Below are positions 9,708-18,351 of a stretch of 64,000 nt of DNA, piece by piece. Numbering within the stretch: the first letter of the stretch is position 1; every line of letters begins with the position of its first letter. The notes beneath the pieces are model-generated. The model was not told the DNA's origin, did no database searches, and saw only the letters and a program-made list of their open reading frames with translations. Position numbers and translations under genes: made by a program. Origin of the DNA: Leptolyngbyaceae cyanobacterium RU_5_1 (GTDB lineage Bacteria > Cyanobacteriota > Cyanobacteriia > Leptolyngbyales > Leptolyngbyaceae); NCBI GenBank assembly GCA_012034055.1, contig JAAUSG010000002.1, forward strand, positions 1 to 64,000. Reading direction: 5' to 3'.

Positions 9708-9836
9708 TACTCTGTCCGGAGACGGATCAATCTGGAGACAGTGTTATCTAAAATAGGGGGTGCGATCGCCTCGAACTCCCACCCTTTACCTGAAGTGAGC
9801 AGGTGAAAGTCTTTTACTAATTTTCATATCATGGTC

Positions 9837-9865
9837 AACCAAATAAACCCAGAAATGAAACAGCA
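9837..9865 (+). repeat. copy 2 of the AAATAAC-GAAATGAAACA box
   Basis: ACCAAATAAACCCAGAAATG continuing AAACAGCAT matches the copy upstream of nblA. It lies about 110-140 bp upstream of the receiver-domain gene. Confidence 0.55.
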
Positions 9866-9976
9866 TTCTGGCTCGTTATGGACTGAGAAATCGTTGAATG
9901 ATCAACTGGATTAATTCCAATCTAGAATACCGTTTTTTGTTCACTCGTCATCTATGCAATCCCAATTGCGGCTGAT

Positions 9977-10411
9977 ATGTCTTCAAAGAATAGCCTTGCT
10001 ACGAAACTTGCATCTCTCCAAGGGGTACAAGTATTAGTTGTAGACGACGACTTTGATAGTGGAAATATGTATACCTCCTTACTCAAAAGCCTTGATGCAA
10101 CTGTGGTTACAGTTACATCTGTAAAGGAAGCAGTTGAAACTCTTAACTGGCTCACACCCAACATTCTGGTTTGTGAGACAGGCTTACTCGGTGATGAAGG
10201 CTACATACTGGTCAAAAAATTGAGATCTATAGAAGTAGATACCGGAAAGCATGTTCCAGCGATCGCTACTACAGCACTACCTGCAAAGAACCTTAACCTA
10301 ATTCTGGAAGTGGGGTTTGCGGGATATTTACTGAAACCATTCGACCCTGAAAAGCTAGTTATCATGATTAAGCAAATATTGACTTCCATGATCAGGCAGC
10401 TCTTGCGATGA
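9977..10411 (+). CDS. CheY-like receiver with the phospho-Asp replaced by Glu
   Basis: A single receiver domain of 144 residues. The acidic cluster VVDDD (21-25), the switch Thr in AIATTALP and the conserved Lys in LLKPFD are all present. At the phospho-acceptor position family members read VSDIGMP; here it is VCETGLL, with Glu67 in place of Asp. Glu can mimic the phosphorylated state, so the protein may be constitutively on or phosphorylation-independent. There is no output domain, so it must act by protein contact. It lies 172 bp upstream of ftsH on the same strand. Confidence 0.8.
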   Translation: MSSKNSLATKLASLQGVQVLVVDDDFDSGNMYTSLLKSLDATVVTVTSVKEAVETLNWLTPNILVCETGLLGDEGYILVKKLRSIEVDTGKHVPAIATTALPAKNLNLILEVGFAGYLLKPFDPEKLVIMIKQILTSMIRQLLR

Positions 10412-10583
10412 AAGGGGACAACCACAGCAAGAAAACATTCGTTCGACAGCATGAAATAGCTTTGAGTCTTTTGGTTCTAAGCGATCGTGCGTTTGGGTGT
10501 GCTCAAAGCACTTGATAGAAGAAGATTTTTCCATCGAATTCTCACTTAGAAGAAATCTTAAAAAGGATTCATAGGTAATTATC

Positions 10584-12449
10584 ATGCCGATTAAAGATCA
10601 ACCAACTCCGCCGCGTTTTCGTCTATTCAGCAACATTTTTCTAATCCTGGGAGCGTTATTCCTGGTTGCCAATTTTATCTTGCCTTTTATTTTAGGTCCC
10701 CAAATTCCCGGAGTGCCCTACAGTCTGTTTATCCATCAGGTGCAAGAAGGGGAAGTTGCACGAGCACAAGTGGGTCAAAATCAGATTCAATTTCAATTGA
10801 AAACGGGTGATGACCAGGCTGGGCAAGTCTTCTCAACCACCCCTATCTTTGATTTGGGCTTGCCCAAGTTACTTGAAGAGAAAGGCGTTGAATTTGCGGC
10901 TGCTCCGCCGCCCAAAAATGGTTGGCTAACCAGTTTGTTGGGCTGGGTGATTCCGCCATTAATCTTTGTGGGCATCTGGCAGTTCTTTATCCGTCGCGGC
11001 GGCGGGGGTGGTCCCCAGGGAATGCTCTCGATTGGTAAAAGCAAAGCCAAGGTGTATGTGGAGGGAGAAGCTGCCAAGACGACCTTTGCTGATGTAGCGG
11101 GGGTTGATGAAGCCAAGGCTGAGTTAGTTGAGATTGTGGACTTCCTGAAAACGCCGGGACGCTATACCCAGATTGGGGCGCGAATTCCCAAGGGAGTGCT
11201 GCTCGTTGGTCCACCGGGGACGGGAAAAACGCTGCTGGCGAAGGCAGTGGCTGGGGAAGCAGGCGTGCCATTCTTCAGTATTTCTGGCTCTGAGTTTGTG
11301 GAAATGTTTGTCGGTGTAGGGTCTTCACGAGTGCGGGATTTGTTTGAGCAAGCCAAGAAGCAGGCTCCTTGCATTGTGTTTATCGATGAGTTGGATGCGA
11401 TCGGCAAGTCGCGCAGTAGTAATGGTTTCTATGGCGGTAACGATGAGCGGGAGCAGACGCTCAACCAATTGTTATCCGAGATGGATGGATTTGCCGTGGA
11501 AGATGCCACGGTGATTGTGCTGGCAGCCACCAATCGCCCTGAAATCCTCGATCCTGCCCTCTTGCGCCCGGGTCGATTTGACCGGCAAGTGCTGGTCGAT
11601 CGCCCAGCCTTATCGGGACGAGAAGCAATTCTCAAGATCCATGCCCAGAAAGTGAAGCTGGGTGAGGATGTGGATCTGCGGGCGATCGCTACTCGCACTC
11701 CGGGTTTTGCTGGAGCAGACCTGGCAAACCTGGTGAATGAAGCGGCACTGCTAGCGGCTCGTAACGGACGGCAGGCGGTTGCACAGACAGACTTTGCCGA
11801 GGCGATCGAGCGAGTTGTGGCGGGTCTGGAAAAGAAAAGCCGGGTTCTGAACGACAAGGAAAAGAAAATCGTGGCGTATCACGAAGTCGGTCATGCCCTG
11901 GTGGGTTCGCTGATGCCAGGAAGTGGTCGCGTCGAAAAAATCTCCATCGTCTCCCGTGGCATGGCAGCCCTGGGGTATACGCTGCAACTGCCCACAGAAG
12001 ATCGCTTCTTGATGGATGAAGCGGAATTGCGCGGGCAGATTGCCACCCTGTTGGGAGGGCGATCGGCGGAAGAGATTGTGTTTAACAGTATTACGACTGG
12101 CGCATCCAACGATTTGCAACGGGCAACCGATTTAGCCGAGCAAATGGTGACCACCTTTGGCATGAGTAAGATCTTAGGTCCATTGGCGTATCAGCAAGGC
12201 GCACAGCCCAGGTTTTTGACCGATGGCATGCCCAATGCTCGTCGTTCGATGAGCGAGGAAACGGCCCAGGCGATCGACCGTGAGGTCAAAGAGATTGTCG
12301 AAACGGCTCATCAGCAAGCGTTGGCGACCATTAAGCACAACCGAGACTTATTGGAAACGATCACGATGCAGCTTTTGGAAACCGAGGCGATCGAGGGTGA
12401 AAAACTGCATCAGTTGCTGAACCAGGTGCAAGCTGCAACTGTCCTTTGA
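10584..12449 (+). CDS. ftsH: ATP-dependent zinc metalloprotease FtsH
   Basis: FtsH is a membrane-anchored hexameric AAA protease; in cyanobacteria it degrades damaged D1 during photosystem II repair and other membrane proteins. The 621-residue product has two N-terminal membrane helices (about 15-36 and 113-135). Walker A GPPGTGKT lies at about 209-216, then Walker [10 protein letters not shown], the SRH region and the zinc site HEVGH at about 433-437. All catalytic motifs are intact. Which of the four cyanobacterial FtsH paralogues it is cannot be decided from sequence alone. Nearby hlip and Psb34-like genes fit a role in photosystem quality control. Confidence 0.97.
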   Translation: MPIKDQPTPPRFRLFSNIFLILGALFLVANFILPFILGPQIPGVPYSLFIHQVQEGEVARAQVGQNQIQFQLKTGDDQAGQVFSTTPIFDLGLPKLLEEKGVEFAAAPPPKNGWLTSLLGWVIPPLIFVGIWQFFIRRGGGGGPQGMLSIGKSKAKVYVEGEAAKTTFADVAGVDEAKAELVEIVDFLKTPGRYTQIGARIPKGVLLVGPPGTGKTLLAKAVAGEAGVPFFSISGSEFVEMFVGVGSSRVRDLFEQAKKQAPCIVFIDELDAIGKSRSSNGFYGGNDEREQTLNQLLSEMDGFAVEDATVIVLAATNRPEILDPALLRPGRFDRQVLVDRPALSGREAILKIHAQKVKLGEDVDLRAIATRTPGFAGADLANLVNEAALLAARNGRQAVAQTDFAEAIERVVAGLEKKSRVLNDKEKKIVAYHEVGHALVGSLMPGSGRVEKISIVSRGMAALGYTLQLPTEDRFLMDEAELRGQIATLLGGRSAEEIVFNSITTGASNDLQRATDLAEQMVTTFGMSKILGPLAYQQGAQPRFLTDGMPNARRSMSEETAQAIDREVKEIVETAHQQALATIKHNRDLLETITMQLLETEAIEGEKLHQLLNQVQAATVL

Positions 12450-12546
12450 GCGATCTTTGAGCGATTGCTCGAGGGCATAGCTCCTATTTTTTGGGGAACG
12501 CAACTGCATCAGCGCAAAGCCTCGGCTTCCCCAGGGAAAGCGATAC

Positions 12547-12612
12547 TCAGGAGTCCGGTTTGAATCCCAGTGCTTTGTCATAGCTTTGGATCGCCTCGTC
12601 CTTGCGCCCACC
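12547..12612 (-). pseudogene. TPR-protein C-terminal relic
   Basis: The minus strand reads GRKDEAIQSYDKALGFKPDS and a stop, a clear end of a tetratricopeptide repeat. No intact gene extends upstream. It belongs to a 550-bp stretch of gene debris between ftsH and the PII-like gene. Confidence 0.5.
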
Positions 12613-12657
12613 AAGACAACGATCGCAGCCAGGAGATCTGACTACTGCGAGGTGGGG

Positions 12658-12798
12658 TCATAAGGGCAAGACCTCCTGGAGAATGCGTTCGCCGATTTTG
12701 GGCTTGAGCACACTTTTCTCGACTAAATCAACTTTGATTTGCAGGCGATCGCTCAGTTCGTATTCCAGAGCGATGAACTGGAGCAGGCTCCCACTATG
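12658..12798 (-). pseudogene. MNT-type nucleotidyltransferase relic
   Basis: The minus strand encodes GSLLQFIALEYELSDRLQIK, then VDLVEKSVLKPKIGERILQE and a stop. This matches the C-terminal half of small MNT-family nucleotidyltransferases, usually partners of HEPN toxins. The catalytic GSxxxGxxxxxSDxD half is missing and a stop lies upstream, so it is a fragment. Confidence 0.55.
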
Positions 12799-12853
12799 CC
12801 GTTAGCCTCCGCAACACTGAGGTCTGGATAGATTAAATTTTGATGTCGTAGTC

Positions 12854-12951
12854 AATCAAATAACTCTAGAAATGAAACATCCCGTTGTCACAGTAGGAGA
12901 AATAGGTTACAGAAAACAGCTATGAATCAGGCGATCAGCTCGTACATTTGA
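12854..12951 (+). pseudogene. nblA leader and start-codon relic, with box copy 3
   Basis: AATCAAATAACTCTAGAAAT continuing GAAACAT (12854-12880) matches the box upstream of nblA. A little downstream ACAGCTATGAATCAGGCG (from 12916) equals the bases around the nblA start. The frame reads MNQAISSYI and stops at 12949. This looks like a deleted second copy of nblA now lying upstream of the PII-like gene. Confidence 0.55.
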
Positions 12952-13047
12952 TCCTATTCAAGCGTCAGGGCAAGACCGACACCTATCCCGCATTCAGTTA
13001 GTGGATCCTCATTGAATACCTTACATACAACCATTCTTGGAGTGTTT

Positions 13048-13347
13048 ATGTCCTCTTCCTTAGCCCAGGGTATTCTCGTAACGATTATTGGTGAAGCGGT
13101 ATTGCAGGATCGTTTGATCCGACTGCTCACAAAACTTGGCGTGTCTGGCTATACGATTATTCCGGCCCAGGGCGCAGGCAGTCACGGTAGACGGATGGGC
13201 GATATGGCTGGCTATAACACCAACATTGAAATCAAAACCATTGTCACATCAGAAATATCTGACAAATTACTAGACGATTTGAACCCGTTTCAAGCAACTC
13301 ACGCCTTGATTGCCTTCCGACAGAAGGTAGAAGGGCTATTTGACTAG
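13048..13347 (+). CDS. PII-like signalling protein
   Basis: The 99-residue product has the PII-like core: strand LVTIIGEAVLQDRLIRLL, then GVSGYTIIPAQGAGSHGRRM resembling a T-loop start, IEIKTIVTSEISDKLLDDL and a short C-terminus. Trimeric PII-like proteins sense nucleotides and control transporters or enzymes, such as SbtB acting on bicarbonate uptake; the target here is unknown. GGAG lies 5 bp before the ATG at 13048, which was preferred over the upstream in-frame ATG at 13012. No transporter gene is adjacent. Confidence 0.7.
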   Translation: MSSSLAQGILVTIIGEAVLQDRLIRLLTKLGVSGYTIIPAQGAGSHGRRMGDMAGYNTNIEIKTIVTSEISDKLLDDLNPFQATHALIAFRQKVEGLFD

Positions 13348-13705
13348 ACATGCCATTGCGTCAGCATGTATAGCCTGGCAGCTCTTAATTGAGTGAGTGA
13401 AAGATATCTTACCAAGCCATCGGTTATTGACTTCGCTGTGAGCATCAGCCGAACAGTCACTAGTGACTGGTTATTGTTTAAAAAGCAAACGATTAATGAT
13501 TCAAAAAAATCAATATTCAATCCAATGGAAAACATTTCTTGATCCTTTTAAGCACTAAATATTTTTAAGTAATTAATCCTGTAAGTATACAAGTAAAACA
13601 ATGAGTTAGACATATTCTAGAACATAAAACTGTTATACTAGTTATTGTTAGCAGATCATCATTAATAGATGAATAAGTTAACAGATCACACACAAGGTGA
13701 AACAC
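13348..13705. promoter_or_regulatory. AT-rich leader of the fasciclin gene with a 16-bp palindrome
   Basis: The gap holds no supportable gene. CAGTCACTAGTGACTG at 13454-13469 is a perfect 16-bp palindrome, operator-like in size. TATACT at 13634-13639 could be a -10 box for the fasciclin gene, about 70 bp from its start, but no convincing -35 is seen. Confidence 0.4.
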
Positions 13706-14107
13706 ATGGCTGATATTGTTGATACTGCTGCTAATGCTGGTTCTTTCAGCACACTAGTTGCCGCCGTCAAAGCTGCTGGTTTGGTCGATACCCTCAAAGG
13801 TAAGGGCCCATTCACGGTCTTTGCACCGACCGATGAAGCATTTGCCAAATTGCCAGAAGGCACGGTGGATGGATTACTCAAGGACATTCCCCAACTCAAG
13901 AAAATCCTGACCTATCACGTCGTATCTGGCAAGGTAATGGCGGCGGATATCACGAAGCTGAAGTCGGCTAAAACCGTTGAAGGTTCCGATGTGAAAATCG
14001 ATGCCTCCAAAGGGGTTAAGGTGAACAATTCTACGGTAACAACACCCGATGTGGCGGCTGACAATGGTGTCATCCACATCATTGATACCGTGTTGATGCC
14101 TGCGTAA
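13706..14107 (+). CDS. fasciclin (FAS1) domain protein
   Basis: One FAS1 domain fills the 133-residue product: the H1 motif [17 protein letters not shown], the YHVV segment and the closing [15 protein letters not shown]1 proteins mediate adhesion and are often secreted, but no signal peptide is visible here, so the protein may be cytoplasmic. AAGG lies about 8 bp before the ATG at 13706. Confidence 0.92.
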   Translation: MADIVDTAANAGSFSTLVAAVKAAGLVDTLKGKGPFTVFAPTDEAFAKLPEGTVDGLLKDIPQLKKILTYHVVSGKVMAADITKLKSAKTVEGSDVKIDASKGVKVNNSTVTTPDVAADNGVIHIIDTVLMPA

Positions 14108-14244
14108 GCATTCGCTTAGATAGCGAATCCAATTGGGTGCATCCCAAACTTCATCTAGTTTTTTGTCAAAGGAAAGGGTTCCGCCTGCTGCTTTGATAAA
14201 ACGGTGATGTACCCCACATAGCAATTCTCTAATTGCGTGAGGCA

Positions 14245-14272
14245 CAGCAGGAGACGCGAAACGTCTCTGCTG
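14245..14272. repeat. short hairpin downstream of the fasciclin gene
   Basis: CAGCAGGAGACG pairs with CGTCTCTGCTG across a tight CGAA loop, with one unpaired base. No T-run follows, so it is not a classic terminator; it may stabilise a 3' end. Confidence 0.5.
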
Positions 14273-14340
14273 ACCTTACGCTCCGTATCTCATCTAAGTG
14301 GGAAACGTTATAGATGTCCAAACATGTCGAATTTTGATAA

Positions 14341-14622
14341 ATGTTCGATATGAATTTTCTGTTTGAGTTTTCACGCAATCACTGTGTTGCAATCTGTGCC
14401 TTGCTAGTGCCAGCAAATTTGCTGTTAACCCTACGGACAATATTGCTTGTAGGACGACGTCGCTCTCAAGCTCAAGTGCAGCAAGCGATGGTCATTGCCA
14501 GCTTTTTTGCCTGCGGTTTTATTAAATTCGCATTCCTTAGAAGCAGCCTGATGCATCAAGACAACCCCTGTATTTCCGATGTAATCTTCCAGTTTAATTT
14601 CTTGAGCAATTCAACGTTCTAA
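14341..14622 (+). CDS. small membrane hypothetical protein, possibly truncated
   Basis: The 93-residue frame starts MFDMNFLFEFSRNHCVAICA and has a strong hydrophobic segment (CALLVPANLLLTL), a basic patch, then a second hydrophobic stretch (VIASFFACGFIKF). After that it becomes nondescript. The N-terminal half resembles small conserved cyanobacterial membrane proteins, but the C-terminus may be out of frame. ATG at 14350 is an alternative start. Function unknown. Confidence 0.4.
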   Translation: MFDMNFLFEFSRNHCVAICALLVPANLLLTLRTILLVGRRRSQAQVQQAMVIASFFACGFIKFAFLRSSLMHQDNPCISDVIFQFNFLSNSTF

Positions 14623-15066
14623 ACTTCTATATCTTTTGGAGGCTTCATCATGTCATTCTAAGTGGGGATGTCAAAAACTGGAGTCCCTGGCCACCTGGTG
14701 TGGGAAAAGCTCTGGGCATGGTTTTCAAAGAAAAAGCTTTGGCGGTTTTTCCAACCCGCGTGGAGGAAGGCAGTATTTAGATAGGGCTAGAAGAGTAGGG
14801 TTAAGAACGACAGAAATACGAACCCTGATTGACTACAAAATTGCTACCGTTGCATCCCTTCTCCTTAAGACTGAAGGATTCGATTTTGCGATCGCAGCAT
14901 CATGCTTGAGACAGATATAGATTGGAAGTGATCTGATTTATGCTTGTTATATATAGCCGGAACTTTTAAGATGTTAGCCTTAATAATCGTCCCCCTGAAA
15001 TCAACTCCTCAATCAAGCCGGGATGATAGCCGACCACCACCCATCACGATAACGTTTGATCAAAGT
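14623..15066 (+). other. region with only low-support short frames
   Basis: A 38-residue frame at 14668-14784 (MSKTGVPGHLVWEKLWAWFS and a basic tail) looks amphipathic but has no recognised family. A 94-residue frame overlaps it in another phase. I cannot support either as a gene. Confidence 0.2.
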
Positions 15067-15183
15067 ATGACGAGTCAGCATACTTGCCCTTGCTGTTCCT
15101 ACGTTTTACTCCGGCATATGCGTTTGGGAAGATTATACTGGCGTTGTAGCCACTGTTATCAAGCGATGCCTGCCTGGTCGTGA
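15067..15183 (+). CDS. small zinc-ribbon protein (paralogue of the 53928 gene)
   Basis: The 38-residue frame reads CPCCSYVLLRHMRLGRLYWR with a second pair CSHC, that is, two CxxC knuckles. The gene at 53928-54149 has the same plan (CPFCSDILLRHVRVGQTYWL, CRHC). Two conserved copies in one window argue that this is a real family of tiny zinc-binding proteins; function unknown. ATG 15067 was chosen because family similarity starts there. The IS630 element begins 77 bp downstream. Confidence 0.5.
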   Translation: MTSQHTCPCCSYVLLRHMRLGRLYWRCSHCYQAMPAWS

Positions 15184-15259
15184 TTATAGGGGATGAGGAG
15201 AAACCCTGTTAGAGTCTCAAACTGGTTAGTTGTACGATGCTCCTGCCCGCATCAGAGTC

Positions 15260-16308
15260 AACTTACAGCGGTTGCCGATTGAGTAAGCCACATTCTGGTA
15301 GGCTGAAAGAAGTCCAGGAAGATAGGAAAAAGTGACTTATGCCTGCGCCTTTGTCTGTGGATTTACGGCAACGAATCATCACCGCCGATGAGGCGCAAGA
15401 AGGATCCCAACGGCAACTGGCAGAGCGCTTCAAGGTGAGCTTATCGTTCATTCGAGATTTGCGGCGACACCAGCGTGAAACAGGCCGCGTGGAGCCTAAA
15501 CCCCACGGCGGCGGAGCCGTTGCCAAGATTGCCAAAGAGCAGTTGCCGATTGTGGAAGCGTTGGTCACGGCTCAACCAGATGCTCTTTTGAGCGAGTTGT
15601 GTGAACGCTTTGCTGAACAAAGCGGTGTGACGGTGAGTAGTTCGACGATGCAACGAGCCGTGAATCAACTCAATTTGAGCGTAAAAAAACACACTAATTG
15701 CCGCTGAACAAGACACTGAACGGGTCAGGGAGTTGCGGTTTGCCCATCGCCTGTGGAGTTTCACCATCGACCCTCGCAACTTGGTTTTCATGGATGAGAC
15801 GGGGATTCATCTAGCCATGACCCGCTGGTCGGGTCGTGCTCCCATCGGGGAACGCTTCTATGACAGTGAGGCTCCAGGTGATGGGGGCAAGAATAGCTCG
15901 GTGATTGGCGGCATGAGCATCGATGGGTTGATTGCCAGCATGAGTATTGTTGGCAGCGTCAATACCGACGTGTTCTTGTTCTATGTCCAAGCAATTTTGA
16001 TTCCTCAACGGTGGGTGGGAGCAATCATTGTCATGGATAATTTGCCCGTCCATCATGCGACTGTGGTGCGTGAGGCGATTGAAGCGGTGGGAGCCAAAGT
16101 GGTGTTTTTGCCCCCTGATTCCCCGAACCTGTCACCCATTGAGTTATATTGGTCAAAACTCAAGCAACTGTTGCGTTCAGCGAAGGCTCGAACCAGAGAA
16201 GCACTTGATCAAGCCTTGACCCAGAGTATCAATGAGTGCATTTCCGCTGAGGATGCCCTGGGCCGGTTCAATCACTGTGGCTTATTCATCTGACAACCGC
16301 TGTAAGTT
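15260..16308 (+). mobile_element. IS630-family insertion sequence
   Basis: Inverted ends AACTTACAGCGGTTG (from 15260) and CAACCGCTGTAAGTT (ending 16308) extend imperfectly over about 34 bp and include GAGTAAGCCACA/TGTGGCTTATTC. The element is about 1,049 bp and encloses one transposase in two phases. The expected TA target duplication is not obvious. The right end lies 14 bp before the ATG of the radical SAM gene. Confidence 0.88.
15339..16293 (+). CDS. IS630 transposase in two reading phases joined at an A7 run
   Basis: ORF A (15339-15707) is the helix-turn-helix half (QRQLAERFKVSLSFIRDLRR). ORF B continues from just after the A7 run at 15683-15689 to 16293. It holds the DDE catalytic domain: FMDETGIHLAM, VMDNLPVHHA and PDSPNLSPIELYW. 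All three acidic residues are present. B lies in the +1 (or -2) phase relative to A, so losing one A, or gaining two, in the homopolymer restores a protein of about 318 residues. This can be transcriptional slippage, programmed frameshifting or a mutation. Confidence 0.85.
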
Positions 16309-16322
16309 ACCAAAGGGATTTT

Positions 16323-17903
16323 ATGAAAGCATTACTGCTCTATCCTCAATTTCCCCAGTCCTTCTGGTCTTATAATCGCTTCATGGAAATTGCTGGACTG
16401 AAAGCAGTGATTCCACCCTTGGGAATTATTACGGTTGCAGCACTTTTACCGCAAGATTGGGAGATTCGATTTTGCGATCGCAATGTCACCTGTGAAACAG
16501 AGGCGGACTGGGAGTGGTGTGACCTGGTGATTCTTTCCGCCATGATCGTGCAGAAACCGGATTTCCATGCGCTGATTCAGAAAGCCGTCCGATTGGGCAA
16601 AACAGTAGCCGTGGGCGGACCCTATCCCACCTCTGTCCCTCAAGATGCCCTGGACTCTGGAGCGCATTTTCTGATTCTGGATGAAGGGGAAATGACGGTT
16701 CCTCAATTCCTGGCAGCGCTTCATCAAGGCGAGACCCAAGGAATCTTCCACTCCCTTGAGAAGCCAGATGTAACCCAAAGCCCGATGCCGCGCTTTGACC
16801 TGCTTCAGCGGGATGCCTACTTGCTGATGGCAATTCAGTTTTCACGCGGGTGTCCTTTTAATTGCGAATTTTGTGACATCATCTCTCTTTACGGTCGTAA
16901 ATCTCGCACCAAAGAGCCAAGTCAAGCCCTGGCAGAACTACAAACCCTCTATGACCTGGGTTGGCGCGGCTCACTCTTTATCGTGGACGACAACTTTATT
17001 GGCAATCAGCGCAACGTCAAACGCTTTTTGCGAGAGCTGATTCCCTGGATGCAGCAGCATAACTATCCGTTCACCTTTATTACGGAAGCCTCGGTCAATC
17101 TGGCAGAGGATGACGAATTGCTCCAGCTCATGGGTGAAGCAGGTTTTTATGCAGTCTTCCTCGGCATTGAAACCCCCGACCAGGATAGCTTACAAGTCAC
17201 CCGCAAGTTGCAAAATACCCGCAGTCCCCTCGTGGAAGCCTGCCGCAAAATCAATGAGGCAGGGCTGCTGATCTACGCTGGGTTTATCCTCGGTTTTGAT
17301 GGAGAGCGATCGGGAGCAGGCGATCGCATTCAAGCGTTCGTCGAACAAACCAGCATTCCTCAACCCATGTTGGGAATTCTTCAAGCTCCACCCAATACCG
17401 CTCTCTGGGATCGGCTTAAACAAGAGCAGCGATTAATTGAGGGCAATAGCCATCCAACCGGTGACCAGAATACTCTGATGAATTTTGTCCCGACGCGCCC
17501 CATTGCAGAAATTGCTAGAGAATATGTTGAAGGCTTTTGGACGCTATATGAACCTCAGAATTATCTCAGACGCTGTTTACAGCAATGCCTCAAGATTCGT
17601 TGCTTGAACAGTCAGAAGCAAACAATGCAATTCCCCCTCAGCAAGGGATTGCAGTTGGTTGCCCAACTCATCTGGCATCAGGGTATCCGCCGATCCGAAA
17701 TTCGAGGACAATTTTGGCATCAACTCTGGATCATCCTCTTAAACAAGCCGCAAGTTCTTAATATGTACCTGGGGTTATGCGCGGCTGGTGAGCATTTTTG
17801 GGAATACCGTGCACTAGCCAGAGAGCGGATTACTCAACAGCTAGGTTATGATCCGCTCCAACCCTCTGTAGCATCTGACCCAGCACCAATGCTGATACAG
17901 TAA
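16323..17903 (+). CDS. B12-binding radical SAM protein with DUF4070-type C-terminus
   Basis: The 526-residue product has an N-terminal cobalamin-binding fold (ALLLYPQFPQSFWS, PPLGIITVAALLP). The radical SAM domain follows, with cluster motif CPFNCEFCD (Cys177, Cys181, Cys184) and GIETPD, then a C-terminal domain of the DUF4070 type. Such enzymes do radical methylations or other C-C chemistry. The hopanoid 2-methylase HpnP has this architecture, but so do several other cyanobacterial subfamilies, so the substrate stays open. IS630 inserted 14 bp upstream, so the native promoter may have been displaced. Confidence 0.85.
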   Translation: MKALLLYPQFPQSFWSYNRFMEIAGLKAVIPPLGIITVAALLPQDWEIRFCDRNVTCETEADWEWCDLVILSAMIVQKPDFHALIQKAVRLGKTVAVGGPYPTSVPQDALDSGAHFLILDEGEMTVPQFLAALHQGETQGIFHSLEKPDVTQSPMPRFDLLQRDAYLLMAIQFSRGCPFNCEFCDIISLYGRKSRTKEPSQALAELQTLYDLGWRGSLFIVDDNFIGNQRNVKRFLRELIPWMQQHNYPFTFITEASVNLAEDDELLQLMGEAGFYAVFLGIETPDQDSLQVTRKLQNTRSPLVEACRKINEAGLLIYAGFILGFDGERSGAGDRIQAFVEQTSIPQPMLGILQAPPNTALWDRLKQEQRLIEGNSHPTGDQNTLMNFVPTRPIAEIAREYVEGFWTLYEPQNYLRRCLQQCLKIRCLNSQKQTMQFPLSKGLQLVAQLIWHQGIRRSEIRGQFWHQLWIILLNKPQVLNMYLGLCAAGEHFWEYRALARERITQQLGYDPLQPSVASDPAPMLIQ

Positions 17904-18351
17904 CGTTTCTAGAATAAGGGGTAGTGCCCAAGATGTAATGATAGAAGAGTTGAGGGTACTTGGTGTTGTTTTGCACTCATGCCTGTCTGCCCATACTGTG
18001 CTTCATCCCAAACGGTTAAGAGTGGTCGCATTCACAACATTAAACAGCGGTTCAAATCAGAAACGAGGATTTGAATTACAGCACAGCTAACTCATCCCCC
18101 AGCTTTTTCCAAGGCGGATTATGTGAATTTGCGATTTAGCTAGATCACCCTTCGCCATCAGTAGGGAGGCAAACATGATTTGGTTTTCTCCCTTCCAGCG
18201 ATCGCTTCTCACTGAATACGCGCTGTTCCCCACTCCCTATTTCCCACTCCTCACTCCCCATTCTGAGCAGGTTCAAGCGAGCAAGTGATGCCTTACCTGA
18301 AGCAACGCGCTATGATGGGGACTAATTGAAAATGTTTGTTACAAATTATCA
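17904..18351. other. intergenic region with an IS relic and short repeats
   Basis: Besides the IS1-like relic at 17979-18074, the gap holds CCCACTCCCTATTTCCCACTCC-type short tandem repeats (18227-18262). A 36-codon frame at 18175 has a GGGAGG site but low-complexity content; I do not support it as a gene. Confidence 0.4.
17979..18074 (+). pseudogene. IS1-type InsA N-terminal relic
   Basis: The frame reads MPVCPYCASSQTVKSGRIHN followed by IKQRFKSETRI and a stop. The zinc-finger start CPxC with TVKSG and KQRF is typical of InsA of cyanobacterial IS1 elements. The rest of the element is absent. Confidence 0.6.

Noticed and set aside
10793-12163. Antisense frames over ftsH
   Set aside because: The proteins are low-complexity mirror frames; the FtsH product is complete.
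13874-14245. 123-residue minus-strand frame opposite the fasciclin gene
   Set aside because: It mostly mirrors the FAS1 coding sequence; the part outside has no convincing match to a transposase.
18175-18288. 36-codon frame after GGGAGG
   Set aside because: Its second half is translated short tandem repeat and it has no homologue I know of.
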